64,000 nt of DNA from Nitrospirota bacterium (lineage in GTDB: Bacteria > Nitrospirota > Nitrospiria > SBBL01 > JAADHI01): the NCBI GenBank assembly GCA_029261135.1, contig JAJDBX010000046.1, positions 80,158 through 144,157 on the forward strand. Reading direction: 5' to 3'. Position numbers and translations under genes: made by a program. The notes beneath the pieces were generated by a model. It was not told the DNA's origin. It worked only from the letters and a program-made list of their open reading frames with translations, and ran no database searches. Shown here piece by piece: positions 40,685 through 53,135 of the stretch (positions within the stretch are counted from its first letter, which is position 1; each line of letters opens with the position of its first letter).

Positions 40685-41647
40685 TTATTCTACCACATTG
40701 GAGGGCATCTGCCCTTTAAAGCACGACAAAAGGTTATCGATAACCATAAATCCCATTTTCACCCGTGTTTCAAAAGATGCCGAACCAATATGAGGAAGCG
40801 TGACCACGTTTTCCATCTGAAGCAGTTGAGGCGAAATTCCCGGCTCTGCTTCAAAGACATCAAGACCGGCACCTGCAATTTCTTTTTCTTCCAGTGCATG
40901 ACATAAGGCCTTTTCGTCAATAATTGCCCCCCGTGAGGTGTTGATCAAAAATGCGCCAGGCTTCATTCTCTGTAGGGCTTTTTGATCAATCAAATGAAGT
41001 GAGTCCTCATTTAATGGCAGGTGGAGAGAAAGGAAATCTGAACCTTCAAGCAGCTCAGAAAACGAGAGATAGGAGACCCCTAGTGCCTCTTCGCTTTTTT
41101 CGGAAAGTCGATGGCGGCAATAATAAAAAATCTGCATCCCGAACCCGGCTGCTCTGCGGGCGACCGCTTGTCCGATTCGACCCATGCCAAGCAGTCCAAG
41201 GGTCTTTCCATAGATATCGGCACCCATCAATTCTGTAGGGGACCAGCCGGCCCATTTCCCGGATTTCACCCACTGATTGGCTTCTGGGATACGCCTCGCC
41301 ACAGCCATAAGCAGCGCCCAAGTGAGATCAGCCGTCGTTTCTGTTAAAACACCCGGGGTATTGGTGATAAGCACTTGTTTTTCTTTTGCGGCGGAAAGAT
41401 CCATATTGTTGTAACCCACAGCATAGTTCGCAACAATTTTGAGTTGAGAAGCGGCTTCCAGAACCTCACGGTCTATTGAATCACTCAACATCGAGATCAT
41501 TCCATCAGCATTTTTTACCCCTTCCATCATTTTAGCGCGGCTCAAAGGGATATCTGCCTCATCAAATTGAAGATCAAATTCAATGTTCAAACGTTCCATC
41601 ACAGGTAAGGGGAGCACACGGGTTAAAAATATACGGGGGAGAGACAT
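40685..41647 (-). CDS. D-2-hydroxyacid dehydrogenase (glyoxylate/hydroxypyruvate reductase-like)
   Basis: GKTLGLLGMGRIGQAVARRAAGFGM Rossmann motif, NTSRGAIIDEKAL, LPHIGSASFETR. Confidence 0.93.
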   Translation of the reverse strand: MSLPRIFLTRVLPLPVMERLNIEFDLQFDEADIPLSRAKMMEGVKNADGMISMLSDSIDREVLEAASQLKIVANYAVGYNNMDLSAAKEKQVLITNTPGVLTETTADLTWALLMAVARRIPEANQWVKSGKWAGWSPTELMGADIYGKTLGLLGMGRIGQAVARRAAGFGMQIFYYCRHRLSEKSEEALGVSYLSFSELLEGSDFLSLHLPLNEDSLHLIDQKALQRMKPGAFLINTSRGAIIDEKALCHALEEKEIAGAGLDVFEAEPGISPQLLQMENVVTLPHIGSASFETRVKMGFMVIDNLLSCFKGQMPSNVVE

Positions 41648-41696
41648 CGAGTCATCCTCATTACCAGGTGGAGGCTGCAGCCCTGTGCTTTGATCG

Positions 41697-43334
41697 TTAT
41701 TTTGCGCTGATCATCTCTTTTGCGTGACGACGTGTAAGGGCTGTAATCTCAACACCACCGAGCATTCGAGCCAATTCTTCAACGCGCTCTGTTTCAGAAA
41801 GTTCCCGAATCGTGGTGACAATACGATCATCAAGCGACTTTTTTTCAACAAAGTAGTGATGATCTGCAAGAGAGGCGATCTGAGGCAAATGGGTGATACA
41901 CAAGACTTGATGGTTCGCAGACAAGGCAAAGAGTCGTCGGCCCACGCGCTCGGCAATCCCGCCACCCACTCCGGCATCGACTTCATCAAACAGGAAAGTT
42001 GGTACCGGATCCACTTCTGCCAATACCACCTTTAAGGCGAGCATGATACGGGACAACTCACCCCCAGAAGCAATTTTGGCTAAGCCACGTGGAATCTCCC
42101 CCTGCAGTGCAATCAAAAATTCGACCTGATCAATGCCAAAAATCGTCGGTAGGCTTGGATGAAGTACCACCTGAAATCGGGTCTTCTCCATCCCAAGCCC
42201 CCTTAATTCCAATTGAACCTTTTCTTGGAGCTTGAGGCTTTGTTTTTTGCGTGCTTCACTCAGTTTTTTGGCCGCAAGGCGTAAATCCTCTTCAAAGGCT
42301 TTCAGAGCGATCTTAATTTCTTCAAGCCTCACTTTATTCTCTGAAGCCCCTGAGAGTAAGGTTTCAAGTTCTTGCTGATAGGCCAAAAGTTCGGAGACCG
42401 TCCGCTGATATTTTCGCTTCAGCTGGTGAATGAGAAAAAGACGAGAGGCCACCTCTTCCAAACGTTCCGGAAAATATTCCTCATCCTGTAATCGCATACG
42501 GAGTCGTGAGGCCAGTTCTTTTAGAGAGATTTGTGATGCTTCCCAAAGGCCCATTTCTTCATCTGCATCTTCAGTCATCCGATTGAGGTCAGAAACAGCG
42601 TGTCCTAAGGCATCCAATTGATTCAAAAACTCCCCCTCATTAGAGAGTTGGGCCTGCGCGATTTGAGTTGTCGAGACGATGCTTTCCCACTGTTTTAGCC
42701 TGCGTTCTTCACCCTCTAAAACCGTTTCTTCGTCTGCATCCAGTTTGGCATCCCGGATTTCTGAAAGTTGAAAAGAAAGCAATTCTGACTGATGGCTTGA
42801 TTCAGACTGTTGTTTTTCTAATAAAGTAGCCTCTTCTTTGAGTCGAGCCCATTTCTGGTAGATCCGCTGGTAGGCTTCAAGTTCATTAGATAATGACCCG
42901 AAGTTATCTAAAAGGGAGCGTTCGTATCCGAGTTGGGTCAAGTGGTGTTGGCCCTGTTGGCCATGCACTTCTATCAAAGCGCGTCCGACACGCTTCAACA
43001 TGCCGAGGGTCGCCATGCTCCCGTTAAGGTAAGCACGGTTTTTTCCGTTTTGACTGAACACCCGCCTGAGGATGATAAGATCAAGATCCTCATCCTCAGG
43101 GTTTAAATCTGGGAAAGAAGAGGGGGGATCAAAAGCAGCTTCGATGATCGCCTCTTCCGATCCCTGGCGAATACCTTCGAGTGAAGACCGCTCTCCAAGT
43201 ACCAATGAAAGCGCCCCGACTAAGACTGATTTCCCAGCCCCGGTTTCGCCAGTAATAACGTTAAAGCCATCAGATAACTCAAGAGAGACTTCATCAATAA
43301 TCGTATAATTCTTGATATGAAGCGCTCTGATCAT
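41697..43334 (-). CDS. recN: DNA repair protein RecN
   Basis: ITGETGAGKSVLVGALSLVLGER Walker A, FDEVDAGVGGGIAERVG, VLCITHLPQIAS. Confidence 0.97.
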   Translation of the reverse strand: MIRALHIKNYTIIDEVSLELSDGFNVITGETGAGKSVLVGALSLVLGERSSLEGIRQGSEEAIIEAAFDPPSSFPDLNPEDEDLDLIILRRVFSQNGKNRAYLNGSMATLGMLKRVGRALIEVHGQQGQHHLTQLGYERSLLDNFGSLSNELEAYQRIYQKWARLKEEATLLEKQQSESSHQSELLSFQLSEIRDAKLDADEETVLEGEERRLKQWESIVSTTQIAQAQLSNEGEFLNQLDALGHAVSDLNRMTEDADEEMGLWEASQISLKELASRLRMRLQDEEYFPERLEEVASRLFLIHQLKRKYQRTVSELLAYQQELETLLSGASENKVRLEEIKIALKAFEEDLRLAAKKLSEARKKQSLKLQEKVQLELRGLGMEKTRFQVVLHPSLPTIFGIDQVEFLIALQGEIPRGLAKIASGGELSRIMLALKVVLAEVDPVPTFLFDEVDAGVGGGIAERVGRRLFALSANHQVLCITHLPQIASLADHHYFVEKKSLDDRIVTTIRELSETERVEELARMLGGVEITALTRRHAKEMISAK

Positions 43335-43350
43335 GAGGCTTCAGTCTCCC

Positions 43351-43680
43351 TTATGTTGAAAGAATGGCGTCAATCTTCTCTTTAAATTGTTTTTTAGACG
43401 CAGCGCCGACAATTTTGTCGATCACTTTACCTTCTTTAAAAAATAAGAGAGAAGGGATGCCCATAATTTGGTGTTGGCTCGCAATATCGGGGCTATCATC
43501 TGTATTCAGTTTACAGACTTTCATTTGCCCATTATATTCTTCCGCAAGCTCTTCAATGGTAGGCGCAATCATCTTGCAGGGTCCACACCAAGCCGCCCAA
43601 AAATCAACCATCACGGGAGTAGAAGAGTTTAAAACTTCCTGATCCCAGCTTTGGCTTGTGACATTCACTGCGTTTCCCAT
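43351..43680 (-). CDS. trxA: Thioredoxin
   Basis: MVDFWAAWCGPCKMIAPTIEELA active site. Confidence 0.97.
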   Translation of the reverse strand: MGNAVNVTSQSWDQEVLNSSTPVMVDFWAAWCGPCKMIAPTIEELAEEYNGQMKVCKLNTDDSPDIASQHQIMGIPSLLFFKEGKVIDKIVGAASKKQFKEKIDAILST

Positions 43681-43814
43681 TCGTACTCCTTATCAAAAAT
43701 GTCGTTTAAAATTAGTTGAAGCCTAATAAAACAGTGCTTTTTTCTATTGTCATTCTAAAAAAGTAATGAAGCGATGTCAATCAATCAGATTAGCATGCGC
43801 TGTCACACTAAATA

Positions 43815-43856
43815 AAAAGGCCCTCCATCTCGATGAAAAAAAGAGGAGGGCCTTTT
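43815..43856 (-). terminator. Intrinsic terminator after groEL
   Basis: aaaaggccctcc...ggagggcctttt hairpin with flanking A/T tracts. Confidence 0.8.
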
Positions 43857-43879
43857 GGATTGAAAAGGGTATGGCTAAT

Positions 43880-45526
<1,647 letters not shown>

Positions 45527-45580
45527 TCATTCCTCCTAAAGTGATTTAACGATCATCTATTCCATCGAGTTGATTGTGTT

Positions 45581-45862
45581 CTACTCGGTGACACCCAAGA
45601 TATCTTCTTCTTTCAGAATCAAGTACTCTTCGTCATCAATGTTAATTTTGCTGCCGGAATACTTGTCGAAAAGAACAGTTTCCCCAACCTTGACGTCCTT
45701 CACTTCGCTTCCAATCGCTTCAATGATGCCTCTTTGTGGTTTTTCTTTGGCGGCGTCAGGAATATAAAGACCACTCGCTGTTTTTTCAGCTTCTGCCTCA
45801 TAGCGAACAAAGACTCGCTCCTTTAAGGGTCTAAATTTAACTGCCGTTTTTGTGTCTGCCAT
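45581..45862 (-). CDS. groES: 10 kDa chaperonin GroES
   Basis: FRPLKERVFVRYEAEAEKTASGLYIPDAAKEKPQRG. Confidence 0.98.
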   Translation of the reverse strand: MADTKTAVKFRPLKERVFVRYEAEAEKTASGLYIPDAAKEKPQRGIIEAIGSEVKDVKVGETVLFDKYSGSKINIDDEEYLILKEEDILGVTE

Positions 45863-45976
45863 TTTATCTTTCCTCCTTCTGTTTCAAATGATGGGCTCTA
45901 TGTTAATACATCTGCGGCTCACCTTGTTTTAAAGCACCTTTGGCAACCCGAATCAGTCAATGAGAGATGCTAGGTC

Positions 45977-46003
45977 TTAGCACTCTCATATCCTGAGTGC
46001 TAA
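45977..46003. promoter_or_regulatory. CIRCE element (HrcA operator) upstream of groESL
   Basis: TTAGCACTC-N9-GAGTGCTAA perfect match; symmetry extends outward 5 bp (AGGTC/GACCT). Confidence 0.97.
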
Positions 46004-46119
46004 GACCTTATATAACAATCAAAATATTTAAATCAAGGGGGAAGCTGATTTTTTTTTTCTTGGATGATAAATGTTTGTTAAAACTGAAGTATTTCGTTGA
46101 GATACTGACTTTATTGCTA

Positions 46120-47502
46120 TTATTTTTGTGCTGAGATGACAGCAGGATCCATCTCTTTAAAGATCTGCCATCCCTTTAAAAGGTCGACTGCTTTTTTCAA
46201 TTGCGTATCAACGGGTGTTTCTAAACTTTCCCGATCTACAGAAGCATCCTCACCCTCCTGAGATGGAACAGGGTCGATCCGATCAGGATCAGGAGTTAAT
46301 TCATTGCTGAGATGACGCGCAAGATCTCTCTCTCTCAATATGGGGGAATTTTTAACTTCCTTGACCGCTTCCGGTCGGATGATAATATCGGGTGCGATAC
46401 CTGTATTTTGGATCGAGCGTCCGCTCGGGGTGTAATATTTTGCAGTGGTTAGACGAACGGCCGAGCCATCTGATAATGGGAGAATCGTTTGAACAGAACC
46501 TTTCCCAAAGGTCTGTGTGCCGACGACAACACCGCGCTTCCAATCCTGCAAGGCACCTGCAACAATTTCTGAGGCACTTGCACTGCCTTCATTGACCAAT
46601 ACGATGATGGGTATTTTCCCTAAACGGCTACTGCGGCTTGCGATAAATTCATCTTCTTTCCCGTCACGTGACTTAATGGAAACAATCAATTGCCCGCTTT
46701 CAAGAAATTGTTCAGAAACTTCTTTCGCAGAAGTCAAAAGCCCCCCCGGATTGTTCCTAAGGTCAAGCACCAAGGAATGGATATTCTCATTGAGGAGTTT
46801 TGTAATCGACCTGGAGAGATCCCTGGCCGTATGTTCTTGAAATTGGGTCAAATGAATGTAACCGATGCCCGGTTCAAGGATCCTCGATTTGACACTTTTA
46901 ATACGAATCACATCTCTAATCATCGTAAGAACCAAAGACTCAGGCTCCGATTTTCGAAAGAGGGTGAGCGTCACGGCTGTCCCTTTTTTCCCACGCATCT
47001 TCTGAACCGCATCCATCAAGGTTGTTTCTTCCGTCACCATATAATCATCAACTTTAAGCACAATATCACCCGGTTTGATCCCCACTTTTGCTGCAGGGGT
47101 ATCGGCAATCGGAGCAACTACAACAAGTTTTTTATCTCGAATACCGATCTGAAGACCCAGTCCACCAAACTCACCTCTCGTGTCCACCTGCATCTCTTTA
47201 TAAACTTCCGGCGGCATGAAGGCAGAATGGGCATCCAAAGTATTCAGCATGCCTTTGATCGCACCATAGACCAACTCCTTGGTGTCAACCGTTTCAACAT
47301 AACTTTTATTCAGTGCCGCAAGGACTTCCGAAAAAATCTTGAGGTCTTTATAACCATCTGTTTCCGCAGAAACTTTTGTCTCTAAACCGCGACCCACAAA
47401 AACAATGACACCTAAAAAACCAAACATCGCCATGAGTAAAAAGGCCAGTCGCATTTTTTTCTTAAATAACATTGCTAAAATCCCCCAAAACGGCTTGGCC
47501 AA
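46120..47502 (-). CDS. ctpA: C-terminal processing peptidase (S41, CtpA)
   Basis: PDZ domain, GSASASEIVAGALQDWKRGVVVGTQTFGKGSVQ catalytic region. Confidence 0.96.
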   Translation of the reverse strand: MAKPFWGILAMLFKKKMRLAFLLMAMFGFLGVIVFVGRGLETKVSAETDGYKDLKIFSEVLAALNKSYVETVDTKELVYGAIKGMLNTLDAHSAFMPPEVYKEMQVDTRGEFGGLGLQIGIRDKKLVVVAPIADTPAAKVGIKPGDIVLKVDDYMVTEETTLMDAVQKMRGKKGTAVTLTLFRKSEPESLVLTMIRDVIRIKSVKSRILEPGIGYIHLTQFQEHTARDLSRSITKLLNENIHSLVLDLRNNPGGLLTSAKEVSEQFLESGQLIVSIKSRDGKEDEFIASRSSRLGKIPIIVLVNEGSASASEIVAGALQDWKRGVVVGTQTFGKGSVQTILPLSDGSAVRLTTAKYYTPSGRSIQNTGIAPDIIIRPEAVKEVKNSPILRERDLARHLSNELTPDPDRIDPVPSQEGEDASVDRESLETPVDTQLKKAVDLLKGWQIFKEMDPAVISAQK

Positions 47503-47618
47503 ACGCGTGTAAAAAAAAAGTGTTGGTCATAAAAAAGATACTCTACTTAAATGGTTCACCACAATTATAATAATAATTCTACCACAGTGTTACAAAGGTT
47601 GACAGAGTGTAACATGGC

Positions 47619-48818
47619 TCACCGTCTTTTTTGAAGCCAGGCGAGCGGATTTGTGGGTGCTCCCTGGTGTCTGATTTCAAAATAGAGTTTCGGTTTGTGG
47701 GAGAGGCCTGTTAAACCGACTTCACCAACCATCCGGCCTTTTTTCACGAGGTCTCCCACACCCACCAACAACTTCCCTAAGTGGGCGTAAAGGGAGTAAT
47801 AATTTTCGCCATGGTCGATCATGACCATCATCCCATACCCACGAAACCAGTCGGCGTAGACAACAGTTCCATCAAAAATACTCCTGACTTCTCCCGCTCC
47901 GGCAGGAATGATTTCAATCCCTTTTCGATAAATGGTTTCATTAAATTTCGGGTGTTTTTGACGCCCAAACAGCGCAGCGACTTTTCCATTATTTGGCCAG
48001 ACCAATTGGCCTTTTGTCGTCGAGAACTTCTTTAAAATAATGGTGCTGAGCGCTTCTTTCTTATTCTCCAATGTTTTAAGAAGAGCCTGGATTTCCTTTG
48101 AGGCTTCTGTCATTTCTACAATGGCCCTTTTATACAATGTCCGATCTTTTCGAATCCGGGCAAGTAAGCGATCTTTTTTCTTTCGTTCAGTTCGGCTTTG
48201 CACTAGTTTTTTTGCCAGAGCCTCACGATCATCCATCATACGTTCGACCACTTCATTCAATAATATATTCTTATTCTCAAGTTCTTTTTGCTGCGCTTTG
48301 AACTGAATCAGGATCTCCTCCTCTTTCTGCGCAACCGTCCGAACATATTGAATTTTTCGTAGGAGATCAGGATAGTCTCTAGAGGCAAACAATATTTTTA
48401 ACGAAGCACCCTGTTTCTCTTTGTAAAGCGATTTCACCCGTCCGAGAATTATCTTTTTCCCTTTTTTAATGTCTAAGGTGACTTCTTTAATCCTTGCAGT
48501 CAGTGATTTTTCTTCTTTTTCTTTTTTATTGATTTCTAATTCGAGTAAGGTCGCTTCCTTTTTGAGCAGGCTATAGCGTCGGTCTACGATTTCCATATCG
48601 GTTAGCAGTGAACGTTCTTTTTTTTCAGAAGCAATTGTTTCTTTTACATTTTTTTCGATCTCCGCTTCTATTTGTTCGAGCGCCTTTTTCTCCTGTTGAA
48701 TTTGTTGATCCATTTCAAAAGCAGTCTCTGCATTTGAAATGTGAATCCCAGTGAAAAATACCGGAATTAAAGTTAGAAAAAACAATCCTGTCGATTGAAA
48801 ATACGTTCTATTTTTCAT
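47619..48818 (-). CDS. envC: Murein hydrolase activator EnvC-like (M23 domain)
   Basis: Signal peptide, long coiled coil, LytM-like C-terminus; linked to ftsX/ftsE. Confidence 0.88.
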   Translation of the reverse strand: MKNRTYFQSTGLFFLTLIPVFFTGIHISNAETAFEMDQQIQQEKKALEQIEAEIEKNVKETIASEKKERSLLTDMEIVDRRYSLLKKEATLLELEINKKEKEEKSLTARIKEVTLDIKKGKKIILGRVKSLYKEKQGASLKILFASRDYPDLLRKIQYVRTVAQKEEEILIQFKAQQKELENKNILLNEVVERMMDDREALAKKLVQSRTERKKKDRLLARIRKDRTLYKRAIVEMTEASKEIQALLKTLENKKEALSTIILKKFSTTKGQLVWPNNGKVAALFGRQKHPKFNETIYRKGIEIIPAGAGEVRSIFDGTVVYADWFRGYGMMVMIDHGENYYSLYAHLGKLLVGVGDLVKKGRMVGEVGLTGLSHKPKLYFEIRHQGAPTNPLAWLQKRR

Positions 48819-49717
48819 CCTGAATTACGGAGCCTCAAAAGATGTTTCATCGAAAGGTAACTTCCTATTCCTCCCAGGGCACTGCCGCCGATCAGTAAAG
48901 CACATAAAATATTGAGGGGTAAAAACTGCAATCCTTCTAAAGATCCCATCGTTCCTAAAAAACCTTCAATATGTTCTTTAGTGTAGTAAAAAATCAAAAA
49001 AAGCAGAACAATAGAAAATCCACTACTGATGATCCCCATGAGGATGCCTTCAATGAAGAATGGAATTTTAATAAATCCATGCGTTGCACCCATCAGCTTC
49101 ATGATTTCAATCTCATCACGTCGATTGTAAAAATGGAGTCGAATGGTATTCGCAATATTCGTCATAATGGCCACGACCAAAAATCCTCCGATCCCCACAC
49201 CAATGACCTGAAGCAACTTTAAAAATAGGTTCAAATTCTCCAGCCATTCAGAGCCATACTGGACTTCTTCGACACCACCGAGCCCCTTAAAGTCATTAAT
49301 GATTTCTTCGAGTAATACCACTTTTTGAAAATCGTTTTTAACCACCACCTCAAATGAAGCCGGCAAGGGATTTTCTCCAAGACGGTCAATGAGGGTCTTG
49401 TCCTGAAATGACTCGTTAAATATTTCTAAGGCCGCCTCTTTCGAAATATAGGTCGCAGAAAAAATACGCGTATCCCCATTAAGGGTGTCTTTGATCGTTT
49501 GGAGCGATTTTGCATCAATTCTTTCTTCCAGGTAGATACTAAACTGAACACTTTCCCGCATTTTCTGAGCAAAGCCTTGCATGTTGTTATAAAAAAGGAG
49601 AAAGACACCAAAAATCATCAGGGTTAAACTCAAAGAAAACAAAGAAAAGAAACCCATCATTTTATTGATTTGAATATTTTCAATCGCTGATTTAAAGTGG
49701 TAAAAAAATTGTCTCAT
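48815..49717 (-). CDS. ftsX: Cell division protein FtsX
   Basis: Permease topology, overlaps ftsE (ATGA-type). Confidence 0.92.
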   Translation of the reverse strand: MRQFFYHFKSAIENIQINKMMGFFSLFSLSLTLMIFGVFLLFYNNMQGFAQKMRESVQFSIYLEERIDAKSLQTIKDTLNGDTRIFSATYISKEAALEIFNESFQDKTLIDRLGENPLPASFEVVVKNDFQKVVLLEEIINDFKGLGGVEEVQYGSEWLENLNLFLKLLQVIGVGIGGFLVVAIMTNIANTIRLHFYNRRDEIEIMKLMGATHGFIKIPFFIEGILMGIISSGFSIVLLFLIFYYTKEHIEGFLGTMGSLEGLQFLPLNILCALLIGGSALGGIGSYLSMKHLLRLRNSG

Positions 49718-50382
49718 TCCGGCATTCCATCAGAGACAATTTTGCCATTGTGCAAAATCAATTTTCGCCTTGATATTTTAGAAAAAAGGTGGCGGTCATG
49801 TGTCGCCACAATCACAGTCGTTCCAGCCGTTTGAATATTCCGCAATAAATCAACAATATCCAGTGCGAGGTCTTCATCCAAATTCCCAGTGGGTTCATCT
49901 GCGAGCAAGATTGAAGGCCGATTCACGAGGGCACGCGCGATAGCAACACGTTGCTGCTCTCCTCCCGAAAGAAAAGAAGGGCGTTGATTTTTCCGATGTT
50001 CAATGCGCACATTTTTCATCACTTCGTGGACTCTTTTTTTGATATCGCTACGTGAAGTCCCGATAATTTCTAGAGGTAAGGCAACATTCTCAAAAACAGT
50101 TTTACGCTGAATCAGTTTGAAATCTTGAAAAACAAAACCGATATCTCGTCGAATGAATGGAATCTGAGCCTCCTTCAAGCGAGAAATATTTTTTCCACCA
50201 ATCAGAATTTGTCCTTGGTCTGCGCGTTCCTCACAGAACAACAATCTAAGCAATGTGGATTTTCCAGCTCCGCTTGATCCGGTCACAAAAACAAACTCAC
50301 CTTTTTCGACCTTCAGGTTGATATCTTCTAAGGCGAGAAAATCATTCCGGTAATATTTATAAACATGAAACAGTTGTATCAT
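49714..50382 (-). CDS. ftsE: Cell division ATP-binding protein FtsE
   Basis: [44 protein letters not shown]. Confidence 0.96.
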   Translation of the reverse strand: MIQLFHVYKYYRNDFLALEDINLKVEKGEFVFVTGSSGAGKSTLLRLLFCEERADQGQILIGGKNISRLKEAQIPFIRRDIGFVFQDFKLIQRKTVFENVALPLEIIGTSRSDIKKRVHEVMKNVRIEHRKNQRPSFLSGGEQQRVAIARALVNRPSILLADEPTGNLDEDLALDIVDLLRNIQTAGTTVIVATHDRHLFSKISRRKLILHNGKIVSDGMPE

Positions 50383-50508
50383 GACTTATATTAAAAACCT
50401 CTGATGAGAGTAAGCACAATTTGTTCGGGAAGATTGATTTCGATTCAAAAGAAAAATCTTAAGGGTTCTTCAGCAATGGCTTATACCTACCCTGCCGAAT
50501 CTTCGGGG

Positions 50509-50892
50509 TTAAACGTGTACAACATCCTTTTTAGAAAGATAATCAGAAATTAAACGGTCAAGCCTTTCATTTTTGGGAAACGCGCTTGTTGGGTGAAGCG
50601 TTTCTTTCGCTTCCATCTTTTGCTCCTGAGGCTGAGCTGAGCCTATTTCAACTTTCCCACCCACCAATTCACGGAGCATTTGTTTATGTTGCTCTTGCAT
50701 CATCTCTTTCACTGTTTCTTCATAGGAAGCCGATTTAGATATCTCGAGATAGCTACTTTTTTTTGAAGAAAGGATCGCACCATTTTTAAATAAGATGGTT
50801 GTGAGTGTGTGTTGATCTAAACCACCATCTTCTGTCTGAACATGGAAGGTCTCACCTTTATGCTGTATGTTTGTATTGATCCCGATAATCAT
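50509..50892 (-). CDS. Conserved hypothetical protein
   Basis: Intact 127 aa ORF, GINTNIQHKGETFHVQTEDGG...TTILFKNGAILSSKKSSY. Confidence 0.6.
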   Translation of the reverse strand: MIIGINTNIQHKGETFHVQTEDGGLDQHTLTTILFKNGAILSSKKSSYLEISKSASYEETVKEMMQEQHKQMLRELVGGKVEIGSAQPQEQKMEAKETLHPTSAFPKNERLDRLISDYLSKKDVVHV

Positions 50893-50913
50893 GAAATTCA
50901 GTATACCGCTTTT

Positions 50914-51309
50914 TTAAAAATTTATCGCCATTTCAAAAGCATTTCGGATCAATTCCACATGATACCCTTTAAGGTTTTTCTTTACGGCAACCACATCAAA
51001 ACGACATAGGGCGGGTGCTGATTTTAAATCGCTGAGATAACTCAGGGCCACACGCGTAATTTTTGATTGTTTTTTAAAATCAACCGCTTCTTGAGGGAGA
51101 CCAAAGTCGTATCCCGTTCTTGTCTTGACTTCAATAAAAACAAGGGCCTCTCCTTCAAGCGCAATAAGATCGATTTCCCCCAAAGACGTCCGGTAGTTTT
51201 GTGAAACAATCTTGTATCCTTCTTTTTTTAGAAAACGTGCCGCAATGGCTTCTCCTTTTTCTCCCGTGATTAGATGACGCCGCGAAACGTTTTTCGGTGC
51301 AAACGACAT
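50914..51309 (-). CDS. yraN: YraN/UPF0102 family endonuclease-like protein
   Basis: GEAIAARFLKKEGYKIVSQNYRTSLGEIDLIALEGEALVFIEVKTR. Confidence 0.95.
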   Translation of the reverse strand: MSFAPKNVSRRHLITGEKGEAIAARFLKKEGYKIVSQNYRTSLGEIDLIALEGEALVFIEVKTRTGYDFGLPQEAVDFKKQSKITRVALSYLSDLKSAPALCRFDVVAVKKNLKGYHVELIRNAFEMAINF

Positions 51310-51875
51310 GAGCCAAACTCCTTAATATTGTTTAAATGTTCTCGCGTGCCGTACCCTTTATGGCGAAAGAAATTATATTGAGGAAAGTCTTCATGATACT
51401 GACACATCAAAGCGTCTCGTGTCACCTTTGCGATCACAGAGGCTGCAGCAATACTGATCGAAAGATCATCACCATGAATGATCCCTTTTTGAGGAATTGA
51501 AAGATCCGGCAGTGTTAAGGCATCGATTAAGAGATAGTCTGGCTGGACAGCAAGTGTATCAAGGGCTTGACGCATTGCAAGTAAGCTGGCCTGTAAAATA
51601 TTGATCTGGTCAATGGTTTCATTGTCAACAATGCCGACCGACGTTGCATAGGCAAGCTGTTTAATCTGACTAAAAAAGATTTGACGGCGTTTTGGGGACA
51701 GTTTCTTTGAATCGCGCAGACCTTCAATAAAACAGCCCCGAGGTAAAATAACCGCAGCCGCCACAACGGGTCCCGCAAGCGAACCACGACCTACTTCGTC
51801 AATCCCGCAAATGGATTGATACCCCGCAACAGAAAGGGCGCGTTCAAAGGAAGTCATTTTCACTCGAAATGACAC
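51270..51875 (-). CDS. rnhB: Ribonuclease HII
   Basis: ICGIDEVGRGSLAGPVVAAAVILP, AAASVIAKVTRD. Confidence 0.97.
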   Translation of the reverse strand: MSFRVKMTSFERALSVAGYQSICGIDEVGRGSLAGPVVAAAVILPRGCFIEGLRDSKKLSPKRRQIFFSQIKQLAYATSVGIVDNETIDQINILQASLLAMRQALDTLAVQPDYLLIDALTLPDLSIPQKGIIHGDDLSISIAAASVIAKVTRDALMCQYHEDFPQYNFFRHKGYGTREHLNNIKEFGSCRLHRKTFRGVI

Positions 51876-51892
51876 ATGTCCCGATGGCCTAT

Positions 51893-52318
51893 TTAATTAT
51901 TTTTCGGTTGAGCCTCTGAGTCCGTCGGAGTGACTTCTTTCGACGCCTGCACGGGTTTCTTTTTGGTGGGGTAGACCCGTTCCTTTTCAGAAATACGGGC
52001 AGCACGCCCTGTTCTTGAACGGAGATAGTAAAGCTTCGCCCCTCGAACCTTGCCCTTCTTCAGCGTTTCTACTTTATCAATAAAGGGAGAACTGAAAGGG
52101 AAAATTCTTTCGACCCCTATCCCAAAAGATGTTTTACGCACCGTGAATGTTTTTCGATTGCTCGACCCTTTAATCCGAATGACAATCCCTTCATAGACCT
52201 GGATGCGCTCTTTTTCCCCTTCTTTAATCCGAACATGGACACGCACTGTTTCACCAATATTTATTTCTGGGGCATCCTTTTTTTTCAGGCCCTCTTCTAA
52301 TCGTTCTAAACGGTTCAT
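51893..52318 (-). CDS. rplS: 50S ribosomal protein L19
   Basis: [30 protein letters not shown]...[17 protein letters not shown]. Confidence 0.98.
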   Translation of the reverse strand: MNRLERLEEGLKKKDAPEINIGETVRVHVRIKEGEKERIQVYEGIVIRIKGSSNRKTFTVRKTSFGIGVERIFPFSSPFIDKVETLKKGKVRGAKLYYLRSRTGRAARISEKERVYPTKKKPVQASKEVTPTDSEAQPKNN

Positions 52319-52388
52319 CTTGTCTACTCCCTTTTTTCTAGCTTGGCACGAAGAAAACAGTAGTGCGCTTTGCTCGGCTGTTCTTTTC

Positions 52389-53135
52389 TTAAGCTATTTC
52401 ACTCTCATTTAATAAATTAAGTTGCTCTCGTTCACCAAAAGTCAAAACCGCATCTGACAATAAATCCGGCCTTTTTTGGTGGGTATTGATAATGGCATGT
52501 CTTCTTCTCCAGGCTTTGATTTCAGCATGATTTCCCGAAACGAGCACTTCAGGAACCTGCATGCCCTTAAACTCGAAGGGTCTCGTATAATGGGGATATT
52601 CTAAAAGTGAATCCTCAAAAGACTCCTCTTCAATAGATGCGGCGGAACCGAGTACCCCTGGAAGGAGTCTGGCTGCAGCATCAATCATCGCAATGGCAGG
52701 GAGCTCACCCCCCGTGAGTACAAAATCACCAACAGAAACTTCTTCGAGAAAGAGCCCTTCGTTGACACGTGCATCAATTCCTTCGTAATGACCACAGATA
52801 AAAACCAAGGCTCGGCTTTCTCTCGAAAATTCTTCTGCCAAGCGCTGGTCAAAAGGCTTTCCCTGCGGCGTGGGCATTATAATGCGGATGTCATTCCCTC
52901 GTAATGCATTCACCTTTTCAATCGCAGCAAAGATGGGTTCAGGTTTAAGCAACATCCCTCCGCCCCCGCCATAAGGCACATCATCTGTCATATGATGTTT
53001 ATCATGTGTAAAATCTCTCAGTTGATGGGTCATCACCTCTAAAAACTGACGCTCTTGCGCCCGCTTTAGAATGCTCTCCCCTAATACAGCCTTTACCATC
53101 TCCGGAAATAAGGAGATGACATCGCATCGCATCAT
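52389..53135 (-). CDS. trmD: tRNA (guanine-N1)-methyltransferase TrmD
   Basis: [30 protein letters not shown]. Confidence 0.98.
   Translation of the reverse strand: MMRCDVISLFPEMVKAVLGESILKRAQERQFLEVMTHQLRDFTHDKHHMTDDVPYGGGGGMLLKPEPIFAAIEKVNALRGNDIRIIMPTPQGKPFDQRLAEEFSRESRALVFICGHYEGIDARVNEGLFLEEVSVGDFVLTGGELPAIAMIDAAARLLPGVLGSAASIEEESFEDSLLEYPHYTRPFEFKGMQVPEVLVSGNHAEIKAWRRRHAIINTHQKRPDLLSDAVLTFGEREQLNLLNESEIA

Noticed and set aside
46690-47385. 231 aa plus-strand ORF opposite ctpA
   Set aside because: Shadow ORF antisense to conserved S41 peptidase coding sequence.
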